This document shows positions 8,611 through 18,285 of a stretch of DNA of 64,000 bases, piece by piece (the first letter of the stretch is position 1; the number at the start of each line of letters is the position of its first letter). The stretch is from positions 7,975-71,974 of the forward strand of contig JAFIEC010000418.1 in assembly GCA_020832725.1 (NCBI GenBank). Reading direction: 5' to 3'. A program made the translations under genes and the position numbers. Source of the DNA: Paracoccaceae bacterium (GTDB lineage: Bacteria > Pseudomonadota > Alphaproteobacteria > Rhodobacterales > Rhodobacteraceae). The notes beneath the pieces were generated by a model. It was not told the origin of the DNA. It did no database searches and saw nothing but the letters and a program-made list of their open reading frames with translations.

Positions 8611-10242
8611 TCAGGTGATGACATCGGGCTGTGCGCGTCCGGTGCGGGCCGTGATCCCGGCGATGGCATCGGCCGCCGCGATCACATCGGCCAGTGCGGT
8701 TTGCGGGTCTTCGGCCAATGCGTCCGGGACCGTTTCCAGCCGTTCCAGATAGACCCGCAGCGTCGCCCCTGCCGTGCCGGTGCCTGAAAGGCGGAACACC
8801 ACCCGCGCGCCATTGGTGAAGAACACGCGAATGCCCTGCGACCGGGCGGTCGAGCCATCCACCGGGTCATCATAGCGGAACTCATCGGCCTGCGCGACCT
8901 CCAGCGCCCCGAAGCGCTGGCCCGCAAGCCCCGGCAGCGCCGTGGTCAGATCGCGTATCAGCGCATTGGCGGCCTCGGCATCGACTTCTTCGTAATCATG
9001 GCGCGAGTAATAGTTGCGCCCGTAATGCGCCCAATGCGCCTGCATCAGCTGCGCGACCGAGGTATTCTTAATTGCCAGAATGTTCAGCCACAGCAGCACC
9101 GCCCACAGCCCATCCTTTTCGCGCACATGGTCAGAGCCTGTGCCCGCCGATTCCTCGCCACACAGGCTGGCCATGCCGGCATCGAGCAGATTGCCGAAGA
9201 ATTTCCACCCCGTTGGGGTTTCATAGCAGGCAATGCCCTTGGCTTGCGCCACCCGGTCCACCGCGCCAGAGGTCGGCATAGAGCGCGCGACCCCTTTCAG
9301 CCCGCGCGCATAGCCCGGCGCCAGATGCGCCAGATCGGCCAGCACCGCCAGCGAATCCGACGGGCTGACATAGCAGCCGCGCCCGACAATCATGTTGCGG
9401 TCGCCATCGCCATCCGAGGCCGCGCCGAAATCGGGCGCGTCGGGGCCATACATGGTGTCCATCAGATCCCTGGCCCAGATCGGGTTCGGGTCAGGGTGGC
9501 CGCCGCCGAAATCAGGCGATGGCGTGGCATTGACCACGCTGCCAGCTGCTGCGCCCAGACGGTTTTCCAGAATTTCGCTTGCATAGGGGCCGGTCACGGC
9601 GTGCATCGCGTCGAACCGCAGGCGAAACCCTGATCGAAGCAGCGCGCGGATGGCGTCGAAATCAAACAGGCTTTCCATCAGATCGGCGTAATCGCTGACC
9701 GGGTCGATGACCTCGACCCTCATCGGGCCAAGCGCATGCGTGCCGATCTGTCCGATATCGGGGGCGTCTGCATCCGCGATGCGGTATTCAGAAATATCCT
9801 GGGTGCGGGCATAGATCTTTTCGGTCACGCTTTCAGTGGCAGGGCCACCATTGGGGCCGTTGTATTTCAGCCCGAAATCGGCATCCGGCCCGCCGGGATT
9901 GTGGCTGGCCGACAGGATCAGCCCGCCATCCGCCCCGCGCTTGCGGATCAGATGCGAGGCTGCGGGCGTCGACAGCACGCCCCCTTGCCCGACAATGCAG
10001 GTCGCTGCGCCATTGGCAGCAGCCATGCGCAGAATGATGGCAATCGCCTGATCATTGAAGTAGCGCCCATCGCCCCCGACAACCAGTGTCTGCCCTTCAA
10101 TCCCGCCGATACCGTCGAAGGTCGCCTGCACATAGTTTTCCAGAAACGGGCTGCGCATGAAAACAGCGGTTTTCTTGCGCAGCCCGCTGGTGCCGGGTTT
10201 CTGGCCGGGGATCGGGGCGGTCTTGACAGTGATACGCTGCAT
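8611..10242 (-). CDS. pgm: Phosphoglucomutase (alpha-D-glucose phosphate specific)
   Basis: Interconverts glucose 1-phosphate and glucose 6-phosphate, linking glycogen synthesis and breakdown to glycolysis. The protein is 543 aa from the ATG giving MQRITVKTAPIPGQKPGTSGLRKK, which has AAGGA seven bases before it. An upstream ATG at 10260 would add six residues. The active-site serine loop is LILSASHNPGGP, the metal loop is DGDGDRNMIVG, and the sugar-binding loop is CGEESAGTGSDHVREKDG. The C-terminal phosphate-binding segment is FRLSGTGTAGATLRVYLE. It is the last gene of the glg operon; glgX ends 15 bases upstream of this start. Confidence 0.95.
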   Translation of the reverse strand: MQRITVKTAPIPGQKPGTSGLRKKTAVFMRSPFLENYVQATFDGIGGIEGQTLVVGGDGRYFNDQAIAIILRMAAANGAATCIVGQGGVLSTPAASHLIRKRGADGGLILSASHNPGGPDADFGLKYNGPNGGPATESVTEKIYARTQDISEYRIADADAPDIGQIGTHALGPMRVEVIDPVSDYADLMESLFDFDAIRALLRSGFRLRFDAMHAVTGPYASEILENRLGAAAGSVVNATPSPDFGGGHPDPNPIWARDLMDTMYGPDAPDFGAASDGDGDRNMIVGRGCYVSPSDSLAVLADLAHLAPGYARGLKGVARSMPTSGAVDRVAQAKGIACYETPTGWKFFGNLLDAGMASLCGEESAGTGSDHVREKDGLWAVLLWLNILAIKNTSVAQLMQAHWAHYGRNYYSRHDYEEVDAEAANALIRDLTTALPGLAGQRFGALEVAQADEFRYDDPVDGSTARSQGIRVFFTNGARVVFRLSGTGTAGATLRVYLERLETVPDALAEDPQTALADVIAAADAIAGITARTGRAQPDVIT

Positions 10243-10256
10243 CTTGCAGTCCTTCA

Positions 10257-12359
10257 TCATATGGCTTCGGATGGCGGGGTTGGCGTCAGCTTGAACACGG
10301 CGACGGACTGTGACTCGATCACGGTATCGCCGCGCAGCGTCTGGTCCGGGTCATCCGGGGCCGTGTCGAACACGCGCTGCCAGCACTGGCCGTCCGGGGC
10401 ATCGGGCAGGGTGATGGTGACATCCTCGCCAGTGTTGAATATCGCGTAGATGGCATCGCAGTGCTGTTCATAGGCCGGGGTGGAATGGGCCATGCGCATT
10501 TCGACCCCGAGAAAGCGCAGCTCCGCATGTGTCCAGTCCTTGGGGCGCATTTCCTGTCCGTCGGGCTTGCGCCAGAACAGATCGGGCTTGCCATCTTCGG
10601 GTCGGGGTTGCGCATGCAGAAAGCGCTTCTGGCGCAGCACTTGATTTTGCTTGCGAAAGCGCACGGCACGGCGGCAGAATTCCAGAAAATTCGCGTCGGC
10701 GCTGTCCCAGTCCACCCAGCCGATGGTGTTATCCTGACAATAGGCGTTGTTGTTGCCCTGCTGGCTGTTGCCCAGCTCATCGCCGGCCAGAAGCATCGGC
10801 GTGCCCTGGCTAAGCATCAGCGTGGCGATCATGTTGCGCCGCCGCCGCGCGCGCGCCGCGATCACTGCCGGATCATCGCTCGGCCCTTCGGCCCCGCAAT
10901 TGTCAGAGATGTTATGGTCATGCCCGTCCTGATTGCCTTCACCATTATGGCCGTTGCTTTTCTGCGCATAGCTGACCACATCCATCAGCGTGAAGCCATC
11001 ATGCGCGGTGACGAAATTGATTGAAGAGCTGGCAGGCCGCCCGTCATGGTCGAAATGCACCGCCGAGCCAGAGATGCGCCGCGACAGCTTGCGTGCAAGC
11101 CCTGCATCGCCGCGCCAGAAGGCGCGGGTCTGGTCGCGAAAGCGGTCATTCCATTCGCGGAACGGGGCAGGATAGGCACCAAGCTGGTAGCCATCCGGGC
11201 CGACATCCCAGGGCTCGGCAATCAGCTTGACCTTGTTGAGCACCGGGTCTTGCCGGATCGCGCGGCAGAACGGGCCGTCGCGGTCAAACACCCCGCCGGT
11301 GCGCGCCAGGGTCGAGGCCAGATCGAAGCGGAACCCGTCCACATGCATCACCTCGACCCAGTAGCGCAAGCTGTCCATCACCAGCCGCAGCGCAAAAGGG
11401 TGGTCCATATTGATCGTGTTGCCGCAGCCGGTATCATCGACAAAATAGCGCCGGTTGTCGGTCAGGCGGTAATAGGCGGCATTGTCGAAACCACGAAAGC
11501 TGAAGGTCGGGCCAAGATGGTTGCCTTCGGCGGTGTGGTTGTAGACCACATCCAGAATGACCTCTATCCCGGCGGAATGAAGCCGCGCCACCATCTGCTG
11601 GAACTCGGCGATCTGACCGGCGGACATGTAGCGCGGCTCTGGCGCGAAGAAGCCATAGGTCATGTAGCCCCAGTAATTGCGCAAGCCCTTCTCGACCAGA
11701 AAGCGGTCATCGACGAAGGCTTGCACCGGCAGCAATTCGATCGCGGTAACACCCAGACTGGTCAGATGTTCCAGCATCGGGTCGGATGACAGGCCCAGAA
11801 ATCGCCCGGCATGGGGTATATCGGCGCGCTGGGCGGTCAGCCCCTTGACATGGGCCTCGTATAGCACGGTTTCCGACCATGTCCGGTTGCGCGAGCGCAG
11901 ACTGTTCGGCCCCCAGCTGAAAGTCGGGTCCACCACCACCGAGCGCGGCATATAAGGCGCACTGTCGCGCCGGTCATAGCTGAGATCGGCATCCGCATGC
12001 CCCACGGTGTAGCCGTAAAGCGCGTCATTCCACACCGGGTGGCCGGTCAGCTTCTTGGCATAGGGGTCGATCAGCAGCTTGTGGGGGTTGAAGCGGTGGC
12101 CGTCTTCGGGCGCGTAAGGGCCATGCACGCGGTAGCCATATTGCTGCCCCGGTCGCATCCCCGAAATATAGCCATGCCAGACATGGCCATCGCGTTCGGT
12201 CAGATCGAGCAGCAGGGCTTCATGCCCGGCCTCGTCGAACAGGCACAGGGTCACGCGGATGGCGTGTTGCGAAAACACGGCGAAATTCACCCCTTCGCCG
12301 TCGAAGGTCGCGCCCAAGGGGTAGGGTGATCCGGCGGTTAGCTGAAAGCTGCTGATCAT
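10257..12359 (-). CDS. glgX: Glycogen debranching enzyme GlgX
   Basis: GH13 isoamylase-type debranching enzyme, 700 aa. It cuts alpha-1,6 branches left after glycogen phosphorylase action. An N-terminal CBM48 (GSPYPLGATFDGEGVNFAVFS) precedes the barrel. GH13 region I is DVVYNHTAEG. Region II, with the nucleophile Asp, is VDGFRFDLAS. The acid Glu is in LIAEPWDVGPDGYQLG, and region IV is FVTAHDGFTL. The GlgX marker SYAQKSNGHNGEGNQDG is present. Its start overlaps the glgA stop by 4 bases, so the two are translationally coupled. Confidence 0.96.
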   Translation of the reverse strand: MISSFQLTAGSPYPLGATFDGEGVNFAVFSQHAIRVTLCLFDEAGHEALLLDLTERDGHVWHGYISGMRPGQQYGYRVHGPYAPEDGHRFNPHKLLIDPYAKKLTGHPVWNDALYGYTVGHADADLSYDRRDSAPYMPRSVVVDPTFSWGPNSLRSRNRTWSETVLYEAHVKGLTAQRADIPHAGRFLGLSSDPMLEHLTSLGVTAIELLPVQAFVDDRFLVEKGLRNYWGYMTYGFFAPEPRYMSAGQIAEFQQMVARLHSAGIEVILDVVYNHTAEGNHLGPTFSFRGFDNAAYYRLTDNRRYFVDDTGCGNTINMDHPFALRLVMDSLRYWVEVMHVDGFRFDLASTLARTGGVFDRDGPFCRAIRQDPVLNKVKLIAEPWDVGPDGYQLGAYPAPFREWNDRFRDQTRAFWRGDAGLARKLSRRISGSAVHFDHDGRPASSSINFVTAHDGFTLMDVVSYAQKSNGHNGEGNQDGHDHNISDNCGAEGPSDDPAVIAARARRRRNMIATLMLSQGTPMLLAGDELGNSQQGNNNAYCQDNTIGWVDWDSADANFLEFCRRAVRFRKQNQVLRQKRFLHAQPRPEDGKPDLFWRKPDGQEMRPKDWTHAELRFLGVEMRMAHSTPAYEQHCDAIYAIFNTGEDVTITLPDAPDGQCWQRVFDTAPDDPDQTLRGDTVIESQSVAVFKLTPTPPSEAI

Positions 12360-13795
12360 GATGGGTTCAGCATATCCCTGTAAAGCGCTGCATAGGCGGC
12401 AGCGGACTGATCCCAGCCCACAGGATGGGCCATCGCGTTGCGCTGCAACTTAAGCCAGAGTTTCGGGCGCGCGTAAAGATCGCAAAGCTTGCCCAGCGCG
12501 TTTGCCAGTGCCTGCGCCGATACGGGGTGGAACTGCACACCCGTAGCCACGGGAACTCGGGCAAGCGTTGCAGGGGTTGCCGGGATCACCGTGTCGGCCA
12601 GCCCGCCGGTCAGGGCGACCAGCGGCAGCGCGCCATAGCGCAACCCGTAAAGCTGCGTCAGCCCGCAAGGTTCAAACCGCGACGGCACGAGGATGGCATC
12701 CGCCCCGGCCATGATCCGGTGCGAGAGCGGCTCGTCATAGCCGATATGCACGGCGATATTCGCGTGCTTTTCAGCAGCGCGGCGAAACGCGCCCTCCAGC
12801 GCTGCCTCGCCGGTTCCCAGCACCACCAGCTGACCATCGCGTTCCAGCAGGGCGGGCATGGCATCAAGCAGCAAATCCAGCCCCTTCTGGTCGGTCAGCC
12901 GCGAAATCACCGCACAAAGCGGCCCATCGGCCATTGGCAGGCCGAATTCCTGTTGCAGCGCGTCCTTGTTGGCCGCCTTGCCGCGCGGTGTCTTGTAGGG
13001 GCGGATATGCGGGTCGGTTTCGGGCGACCAGACGCGCCGGTCGATCCCGTTCAATATGCCGCACAGCGCCGCGGCGCGCTGGCGCAGCACCCCGTCAAGC
13101 CCCATGCCGAATTCAGGGGTTGTCAGTTCTTCGGCATAGCTGGGCGACACTGTGGTCAGACGGTCGGCGTATATCAGCCCTGCCTTCAGCGCCGAGATCT
13201 GGCCCCAATATTCGAACCCTTCGGGCGTGAAATCTGCCTTGCGCAGGTGCAAGGCGCCCAGCTTGCTGGCCGGGGCCAGCCCCTGAAAGGCAATATTGTG
13301 GATGGTCAGCACGCTGCGCACGCGCCCGGCGGCTTCACTTTGCGCGATGTAATAGGGCGCAAGCCCGGCCTGCCAGTCATGGCCATGCACGATGTCGGGC
13401 CGCCAGTCCTGCAGCAGGCCACTGGCGATTTCGCTGGCCACCCAGGACAGCGCGGCAAAGCGTTCGGGATTGTCGGGCCAGTCCTTGCCGGAATCACTTG
13501 CGTAAAGCCCCGCGCCCCGGTCGAACAGATGCGGGGCATCCACCACCAAAAGCGACAGCCGGTCATGGCGCGCAGCCAGCAGCCTTGCGCTGCCCCCGAA
13601 ACAGTCGGGCAGCCGCGCCACGGTCTCGGCCTCGTCCGATAGTGCCTGCATCACCGCCGGATATCCCGGCATCAGCAGGCGCATTTCAATCTCATGCGCG
13701 GCCAGCGCAGCGGGCAGGGCACCGGCCACATCGGCCAGCCCGCCGGTCTTGACCAGCGGCACCGCTTCGGGCGTGACCGACAAAACCCGTATCAT
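12356..13795 (-). CDS. glgA: Glycogen synthase GlgA
   Basis: GT5 ADP-glucose:glycogen glucosyltransferase, 479 aa, extending alpha-1,4 chains. The N-terminal ADP-glucose loop is VKTGGLADVAGALPAAL (Lys at about residue 16). The interior has HGHDWQAGLAP and LTIHNIAFQG. The C-terminal half carries the nucleotide-binding segment ISRLTDQKGLDLLL, and the GT-B signature FEPCGLTQLYGLRYGALPLV contains the conserved Glu. The start overlaps the glgC stop by 4 bases and the end overlaps glgX by 4 bases. Confidence 0.97.
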   Translation of the reverse strand: MIRVLSVTPEAVPLVKTGGLADVAGALPAALAAHEIEMRLLMPGYPAVMQALSDEAETVARLPDCFGGSARLLAARHDRLSLLVVDAPHLFDRGAGLYASDSGKDWPDNPERFAALSWVASEIASGLLQDWRPDIVHGHDWQAGLAPYYIAQSEAAGRVRSVLTIHNIAFQGLAPASKLGALHLRKADFTPEGFEYWGQISALKAGLIYADRLTTVSPSYAEELTTPEFGMGLDGVLRQRAAALCGILNGIDRRVWSPETDPHIRPYKTPRGKAANKDALQQEFGLPMADGPLCAVISRLTDQKGLDLLLDAMPALLERDGQLVVLGTGEAALEGAFRRAAEKHANIAVHIGYDEPLSHRIMAGADAILVPSRFEPCGLTQLYGLRYGALPLVALTGGLADTVIPATPATLARVPVATGVQFHPVSAQALANALGKLCDLYARPKLWLKLQRNAMAHPVGWDQSAAAYAALYRDMLNPS

Positions 13796-15051
13796 TGCGC
13801 CTCCTGCCAGCGATCCACCATTGGCTGGGTGATCAGCGTGACCCCGCGTTCGCTGACGCGAAAGAACTTCGCATCCTCTTCCGGGTCTTCGCCTGCCACC
13901 AGCCCGCGCGGGATGACCACCCCGCGATCGACCACCGCCTTGCGCAGCCGCGCCGAGCGGTTGATCACCACATCGGGCAGGATCACCGAATGATCGAGCA
14001 CGGCATAGGAATTCGTATGTACTTGCGTGAACAGCAGCGAATTACGTACTTCGGTGCCAGAGATGATGCAGCCCCCCGCCACCATCGACGAAATCGCCAC
14101 CCCGCGCCGGTCCTTTTCATCATGGATGAATTTTGCCGGTGGCACGGTTTCCGAATAGGTCCAGATCGGCCAGTTGCGGTCCCACAGATCCAGCGTTGGC
14201 GTGAAATCGGTCATGTCGATATTGGCCTGCCAGAAGGCATCTATCGTGCCGACATCGCGCCAGTAAGCCTCTGCCCCCGGTGCGCGCACGCAAGAATCGT
14301 CGAAACGATGCGCCACGGCCTTGCCGTATTTCACGATATCAGGGATCAGGTCATTGCCGAAATCATGGCTGGAACCGGGGTCGGCGGCATCTTTCAGCAG
14401 AAGATCGCGCAGGAACGGCCAGGAAAAGACATATATCCCCATCGAGGCCAGCGCCTTTGTCGGGTCATCGGGCATGGCAGGCGGGTCGGCAGGTTTTTCC
14501 AGAAAGGATGTGATGTTGCTGTCGCGGTCCACGGCCATGACGCCAAAGGCGCTGGCCTCTTCGCGCGGGACGGTCAGGCAGCCCACGGTCACATCGGCCC
14601 CGGTTTCGACATGCTGGCGCAGCATCACCTCGTAATCCATCTTGTAGATGTGATCGCCCGCAAGAATGACGATGTAGTCAATGTCGTAACTGTCCACGAT
14701 GTCGATATTCTGCGCCACTGCATCCGCTGTGCCGCGATACCACATCGATTCATTAACCCGCTGCGAGGCCGGCAGGATGTCCAGAAACTCGTTGCGTTCT
14801 GCGCGAAAGAAGTTCCAGCCGCGCTGGCAATGGCGGATCAGCGAATGCGCCTTGTATTGCGTGGCCAGCGCCATGCGGCGAATGCCGGAATTCAGCGCAT
14901 TGGACAGTGCGAAGTCGATGATGCGCGTCTTGCCCCCGAAATACACAGCAGGCTTCACGCGCTTGTCGGTCAACTCTTTCAGCCGTGATCCGCGCCCCCC
15001 TGCCAGCACGAAGGCCATTGAGCGATGCGTAAGTCTTTTGGTGCCTGCCAT
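13792..15051 (-). CDS. glgC: Glucose-1-phosphate adenylyltransferase GlgC
   Basis: Makes ADP-glucose, the committed step of bacterial glycogen synthesis. The chosen ATG gives 419 aa beginning MAGTKRLTHRSMAF and is preceded by GGGAGGAGAAG, a strong ribosome-binding site. The same frame extends to 15114, but that would overlap glgB and lacks such a site. Motifs are VLAGGRGSRLKELT (nucleotide and effector binding), RVKPAVYFGGK, VILAGDHIYKMDY and FLEKP. A left-handed hexapeptide-like C-terminal domain starts near SMVAGGCIISG. It is usually allosteric, controlled by fructose-type effectors in this group. Confidence 0.96.
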   Translation of the reverse strand: MAGTKRLTHRSMAFVLAGGRGSRLKELTDKRVKPAVYFGGKTRIIDFALSNALNSGIRRMALATQYKAHSLIRHCQRGWNFFRAERNEFLDILPASQRVNESMWYRGTADAVAQNIDIVDSYDIDYIVILAGDHIYKMDYEVMLRQHVETGADVTVGCLTVPREEASAFGVMAVDRDSNITSFLEKPADPPAMPDDPTKALASMGIYVFSWPFLRDLLLKDAADPGSSHDFGNDLIPDIVKYGKAVAHRFDDSCVRAPGAEAYWRDVGTIDAFWQANIDMTDFTPTLDLWDRNWPIWTYSETVPPAKFIHDEKDRRGVAISSMVAGGCIISGTEVRNSLLFTQVHTNSYAVLDHSVILPDVVINRSARLRKAVVDRGVVIPRGLVAGEDPEEDAKFFRVSERGVTLITQPMVDRWQEAQ

Positions 15052-15086
15052 ACTCTTCTCCTCCCAAAGCGTTGGCGTTCCCGAAT

Positions 15087-17276
15087 TCACTGGTGCAGTT
15101 GAAGTATCATGCATGAAAGCGGCGGTAGCGTCATCTGCAGCGAATCCGGGCAGCCATCATGGGCGGTGCGCTGGCTGTCCAGCCCGCCCAGATTGCCGCG
15201 ATTGCCGCCGCCATAAGTCGCGGCATCGGTATTCATGATCTCGGCCCAATGCCCCGGCGCGGGCACGCCCACGCGCCAGCCCGTCCGTTCGACCGGCGTG
15301 AAATTGCAGATCACCAGAACCGGGGCATCGCCGGGATCACCGAAACGGGCGAAGGCGGTGACGGATTCGGCCGGTGCATTGGCGATCCAGCGAAACCCGC
15401 TGGCGTCGCAATCGCGCCGGAACAATGCAGGCGTGCAACGATAGAGGTGGTTCAGATCGCGGATCAGCCGCTGCACACCCGCATGGCGCGCATCCCCCAG
15501 CGCCGCCCAGTCAAGGCTGGCGTCATGGTTCCATTCATGGCTTTGGGCGAATTCACACCCCATGAACAAAAGCTTCTTGCCGGGATGGCCCCACATGAAG
15601 CCGTAATAGGCGCGCAGATTGGCGAATTTTTCCCAGTCATTTCCAGGCATCTTTTCCAGCATCGCGCCCTTGCCATGCACGACCTCGTCATGGCTGATCG
15701 GCAGGATGAAGTTCTCCGAAAAGGCGTAATGAATCCCGAAGGTCAGCAGGTGGTGGTGATACTTCCGGTTGACCGGGTCCTCGGCCATGTAGCGGAGTGT
15801 GTCGTTCATCCAGCCCATGTTCCACTTGAACCCGAAACCCAGTCCCCCGGCGTGCGCGGGCGCCGAGACGCCGGGAAAGGCGGTGCTTTCCTCGGCCACG
15901 GTCATGATCCCCGGCACCTCGCCATAGGCCAGCCGGTTCGCGGCCCGCAGGAAGGCGATGGCTTCCAGATTCTCGCGCCCGCCGTGGGCGTTCGGCACCC
16001 ACTCTCCCGGTTTCCGCGAATAGTCGCGATAGAGCATCGAGGCCACGGCATCCACGCGCAGCCCGTCCACATGGTATTCCTCCAGCCAGTAGAGCGCGTT
16101 GGAGGTCAGGAAATTCGCCACCTCGCGCCGCCCGTAGTTGTAGATCAGCGTGTTCCAGTCCGGGTGATAGCCCTCGCGCGGGTCGGCGTGTTCGTACAGG
16201 TGGTTGCCGTCGAACCGCGCCAGCCCGTGCGCATCGGCCGGGAAATGCCCCGGCACCCAGTCCAGCAGCACGCCGATCCCGCGCCGGTGGGCGGCGTCGA
16301 TCAGGTCGCGGAACTCGTGCGGGGGGCCGTGGCGCACCGTGGGCGCATAAAGCCCGACCGGCTGATACCCCCAGGAGCCATCGAACGGGTATTCGGAAAC
16401 CGGCATCAATTCGATATGCGTGAAGCCCATGTCGGCGACATAATGCACCAGTTCGTCCGCCGCTTCGATCCAGGACAGGCGCCGCCCGTCCTTGCGCCGC
16501 CATGACCCCAGGTGCACCTCGTAGACGGAAATCGGCGCGCGGCGGTCGTTGCGCGCGGCGCGGGTGTCCATCCAGTCGCTGTCCTTCCAGCCATAGCCGC
16601 GAATGTCGCGGATGACCGAGGCATTGGCGGGCGGGTGCTCCGAGCCGAAGCCCAGCGGGTCGGCCTTCAGCGGTTGCAGCGCGCCATCGGAACCGGTGAT
16701 CTGGTACTTGTAGGGCACCCCCTCGCCCAGCCCGGGGATGAACAGCTCCCATATCCCGGTGGTTCCGCGCGGGCGCATGGGGTGGCGCCGCCCGTCCCAG
16801 AAGTTGAAGCCGCCAACCACCGAAACCGCCTGCGCACCCGGCGCCCAGACGGCAAAGGCGGTGCCGTGGACGCCTTCATGTTCCATCACCCGTGCGCCCA
16901 GGATGTGCCACAGCCGCTTGTGCGTGCCTTCGGAGAACAGGTGTTCGTCCAGATCGCCCAGCACCGGGCCGAAGCGATAGGGGTCATCGAATTCCCAGGC
17001 CGCGCCCCCGCGTGCGGCGCGCAGCCGGTAGGGTGCGTCCGGCGTGATCTGCCCGGCCCATACGCCCTCGGCCACCTGTGTGAGCGGCACCTCTGCATCG
17101 GCCAGCGCCATGACCGTGTCGGCTCCGGGGACATAGACCACCAATTGCCCCGCGATCCCGCCCGAACGCGGCCCCAGCAGCGCAAAGGGATCGGCAAGCC
17201 GCGCGCTTGCGAGCGCTAACATCTTCTCCGGAGCAATCTCGAAAGGCGGCGGGGTCATGAACATATCTTCGCGCAT
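15087..17276 (-). CDS. glgB: 1,4-alpha-glucan branching enzyme GlgB
   Basis: GH13 branching enzyme creating alpha-1,6 branches, 729 aa from the ATG giving MREDMFMTPPPFE. A GTG at 17303 is an upstream alternative. Order: an N1 domain, CBM48 around VWAPGAQAVSVVGGFNFWDG, a catalytic barrel with DWVPGHFPAD, nucleophile region VDGLRVDAVASMLYRDYSR, acid region MTVAEESTAFPGVS and LPISHDEVVHGKG, and an all-beta C-terminus. It is the first gene of glgB-glgC-glgA-glgX-pgm. Odd: the first two-thirds uses nearly only G/C-ending codons (GAG, AAC). From about base 15,650 down, GAA, AAT, GAT and CCT become common, matching the rest of the operon. The reading frame is unbroken across this change. Confidence 0.95.
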   Translation of the reverse strand: MREDMFMTPPPFEIAPEKMLALASARLADPFALLGPRSGGIAGQLVVYVPGADTVMALADAEVPLTQVAEGVWAGQITPDAPYRLRAARGGAAWEFDDPYRFGPVLGDLDEHLFSEGTHKRLWHILGARVMEHEGVHGTAFAVWAPGAQAVSVVGGFNFWDGRRHPMRPRGTTGIWELFIPGLGEGVPYKYQITGSDGALQPLKADPLGFGSEHPPANASVIRDIRGYGWKDSDWMDTRAARNDRRAPISVYEVHLGSWRRKDGRRLSWIEAADELVHYVADMGFTHIELMPVSEYPFDGSWGYQPVGLYAPTVRHGPPHEFRDLIDAAHRRGIGVLLDWVPGHFPADAHGLARFDGNHLYEHADPREGYHPDWNTLIYNYGRREVANFLTSNALYWLEEYHVDGLRVDAVASMLYRDYSRKPGEWVPNAHGGRENLEAIAFLRAANRLAYGEVPGIMTVAEESTAFPGVSAPAHAGGLGFGFKWNMGWMNDTLRYMAEDPVNRKYHHHLLTFGIHYAFSENFILPISHDEVVHGKGAMLEKMPGNDWEKFANLRAYYGFMWGHPGKKLLFMGCEFAQSHEWNHDASLDWAALGDARHAGVQRLIRDLNHLYRCTPALFRRDCDASGFRWIANAPAESVTAFARFGDPGDAPVLVICNFTPVERTGWRVGVPAPGHWAEIMNTDAATYGGGNRGNLGGLDSQRTAHDGCPDSLQMTLPPLSCMILQLHQ

Positions 17277-17315
17277 ATCCCCGAGATTACGGGCTTCAAG
17301 CACGATTACAAGCGT

Positions 17316-18194
17316 TCAATCCGCCTGCGCGCGGGCCGTGTCGGCTTCGGCATCGAGGATCGCGCGCAGGCCGGTGCGGTAATCCGGATAGGCCAGCTTG
17401 ACGCCCAGTTCCGTGCGGATGCGGTCATTGCGCACGCGTTTGCTTTCGGCATAGAAGCTGCGCGCCATGGGGCTCAGGTCCGCGTCCTCGAATGCGACCC
17501 GTGGCGGTGGCGGCATGTCCAGCAGCGCGGCGGCCTGCGCCAGCACGTCCTGCGGCGGGGCGGGGTCATCGTCGCAGACGTTATAGACCGCGCCGGGCCG
17601 CGGCCGGTCGATCGAGGCTTCCAGCACGGCGGCGATATCGGCGACATGGATGCGTGAAAACACCTGTCCGGGCTTGATGATCGCGCGGGCGGTGCCGTTG
17701 CGGACCTTCTCGAACGGGCCGCGCCCGGGGCCGTAGATGCCCGCCAGCCGGAAGATGTGGAGCGGCAGGCCGTAGCGCGCCGCCAGCGCCCGCCAGCCGG
17801 TTTCGGCCGAGACGCGCGCGCGCCCGCGGGCCGTGGCGGGGGTCAGGGGCGTCTCCTCGTCGACCCAGCCGCCGCCGTGATCGCCATAGACGCCGGTGGT
17901 GGAAAGATACCCCAGCCAGCGCAGATGCGTGGCCTGCGCCAGCGCTTCGCTTTCGGCGGCGAGCACCGGATCGCCCCCTTCGGCGGGGGCCACGGAGCTG
18001 AGCACATGCGTCGCGCGCGACAGCGGCAGCGGCGTGCCGGGCCAGATCAGCGGCTCGATCCCTGCGGCCTGCAGCTTCGCCGCCTTGTCCGCGCTGCGTG
18101 TGGTGCCGATCACCTGCCAGCCGCGCGCGCGCAGCCGCCGCGCCAGCGCCTGCGCCGAATACCCGTGTCCGATGGACAGAAGCGTTCCCGTCAT
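17316..18194 (-). CDS. NAD(P)-dependent epimerase-like protein (YeeZ group)
   Basis: Rossmann-fold protein of 292 aa of the extended SDR/NAD-dependent epimerase superfamily. The N-terminal nucleotide-binding loop is LLSIGHGYSAQALARRL, a variant of GxGxxG seen in YeeZ-like proteins. The active-site region has YLSTTGVYGDHGGGWVDEETPL, with Tyr in TTGVYG. Later IFRLAGIYGPGRGPF and RIHVADIAAVLEAS are typical of the family. The reaction and substrate are unknown. It lies between glgB (39-base gap, same strand) and the divergently transcribed antiporter operon, sharing a 91-base promoter region with the latter. Confidence 0.8.
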   Translation of the reverse strand: MTGTLLSIGHGYSAQALARRLRARGWQVIGTTRSADKAAKLQAAGIEPLIWPGTPLPLSRATHVLSSVAPAEGGDPVLAAESEALAQATHLRWLGYLSTTGVYGDHGGGWVDEETPLTPATARGRARVSAETGWRALAARYGLPLHIFRLAGIYGPGRGPFEKVRNGTARAIIKPGQVFSRIHVADIAAVLEASIDRPRPGAVYNVCDDDPAPPQDVLAQAAALLDMPPPPRVAFEDADLSPMARSFYAESKRVRNDRIRTELGVKLAYPDYRTGLRAILDAEADTARAQAD

Positions 18195-18285
18195 GCCCCG
18201 AGAGATACACGCTTTCGCGGCCTCGGCCAGTGCGGGCGGCGCATTTCCGGTTGAAACCGCGGCGCTCCGGGGTCAGTTTCGCTGC

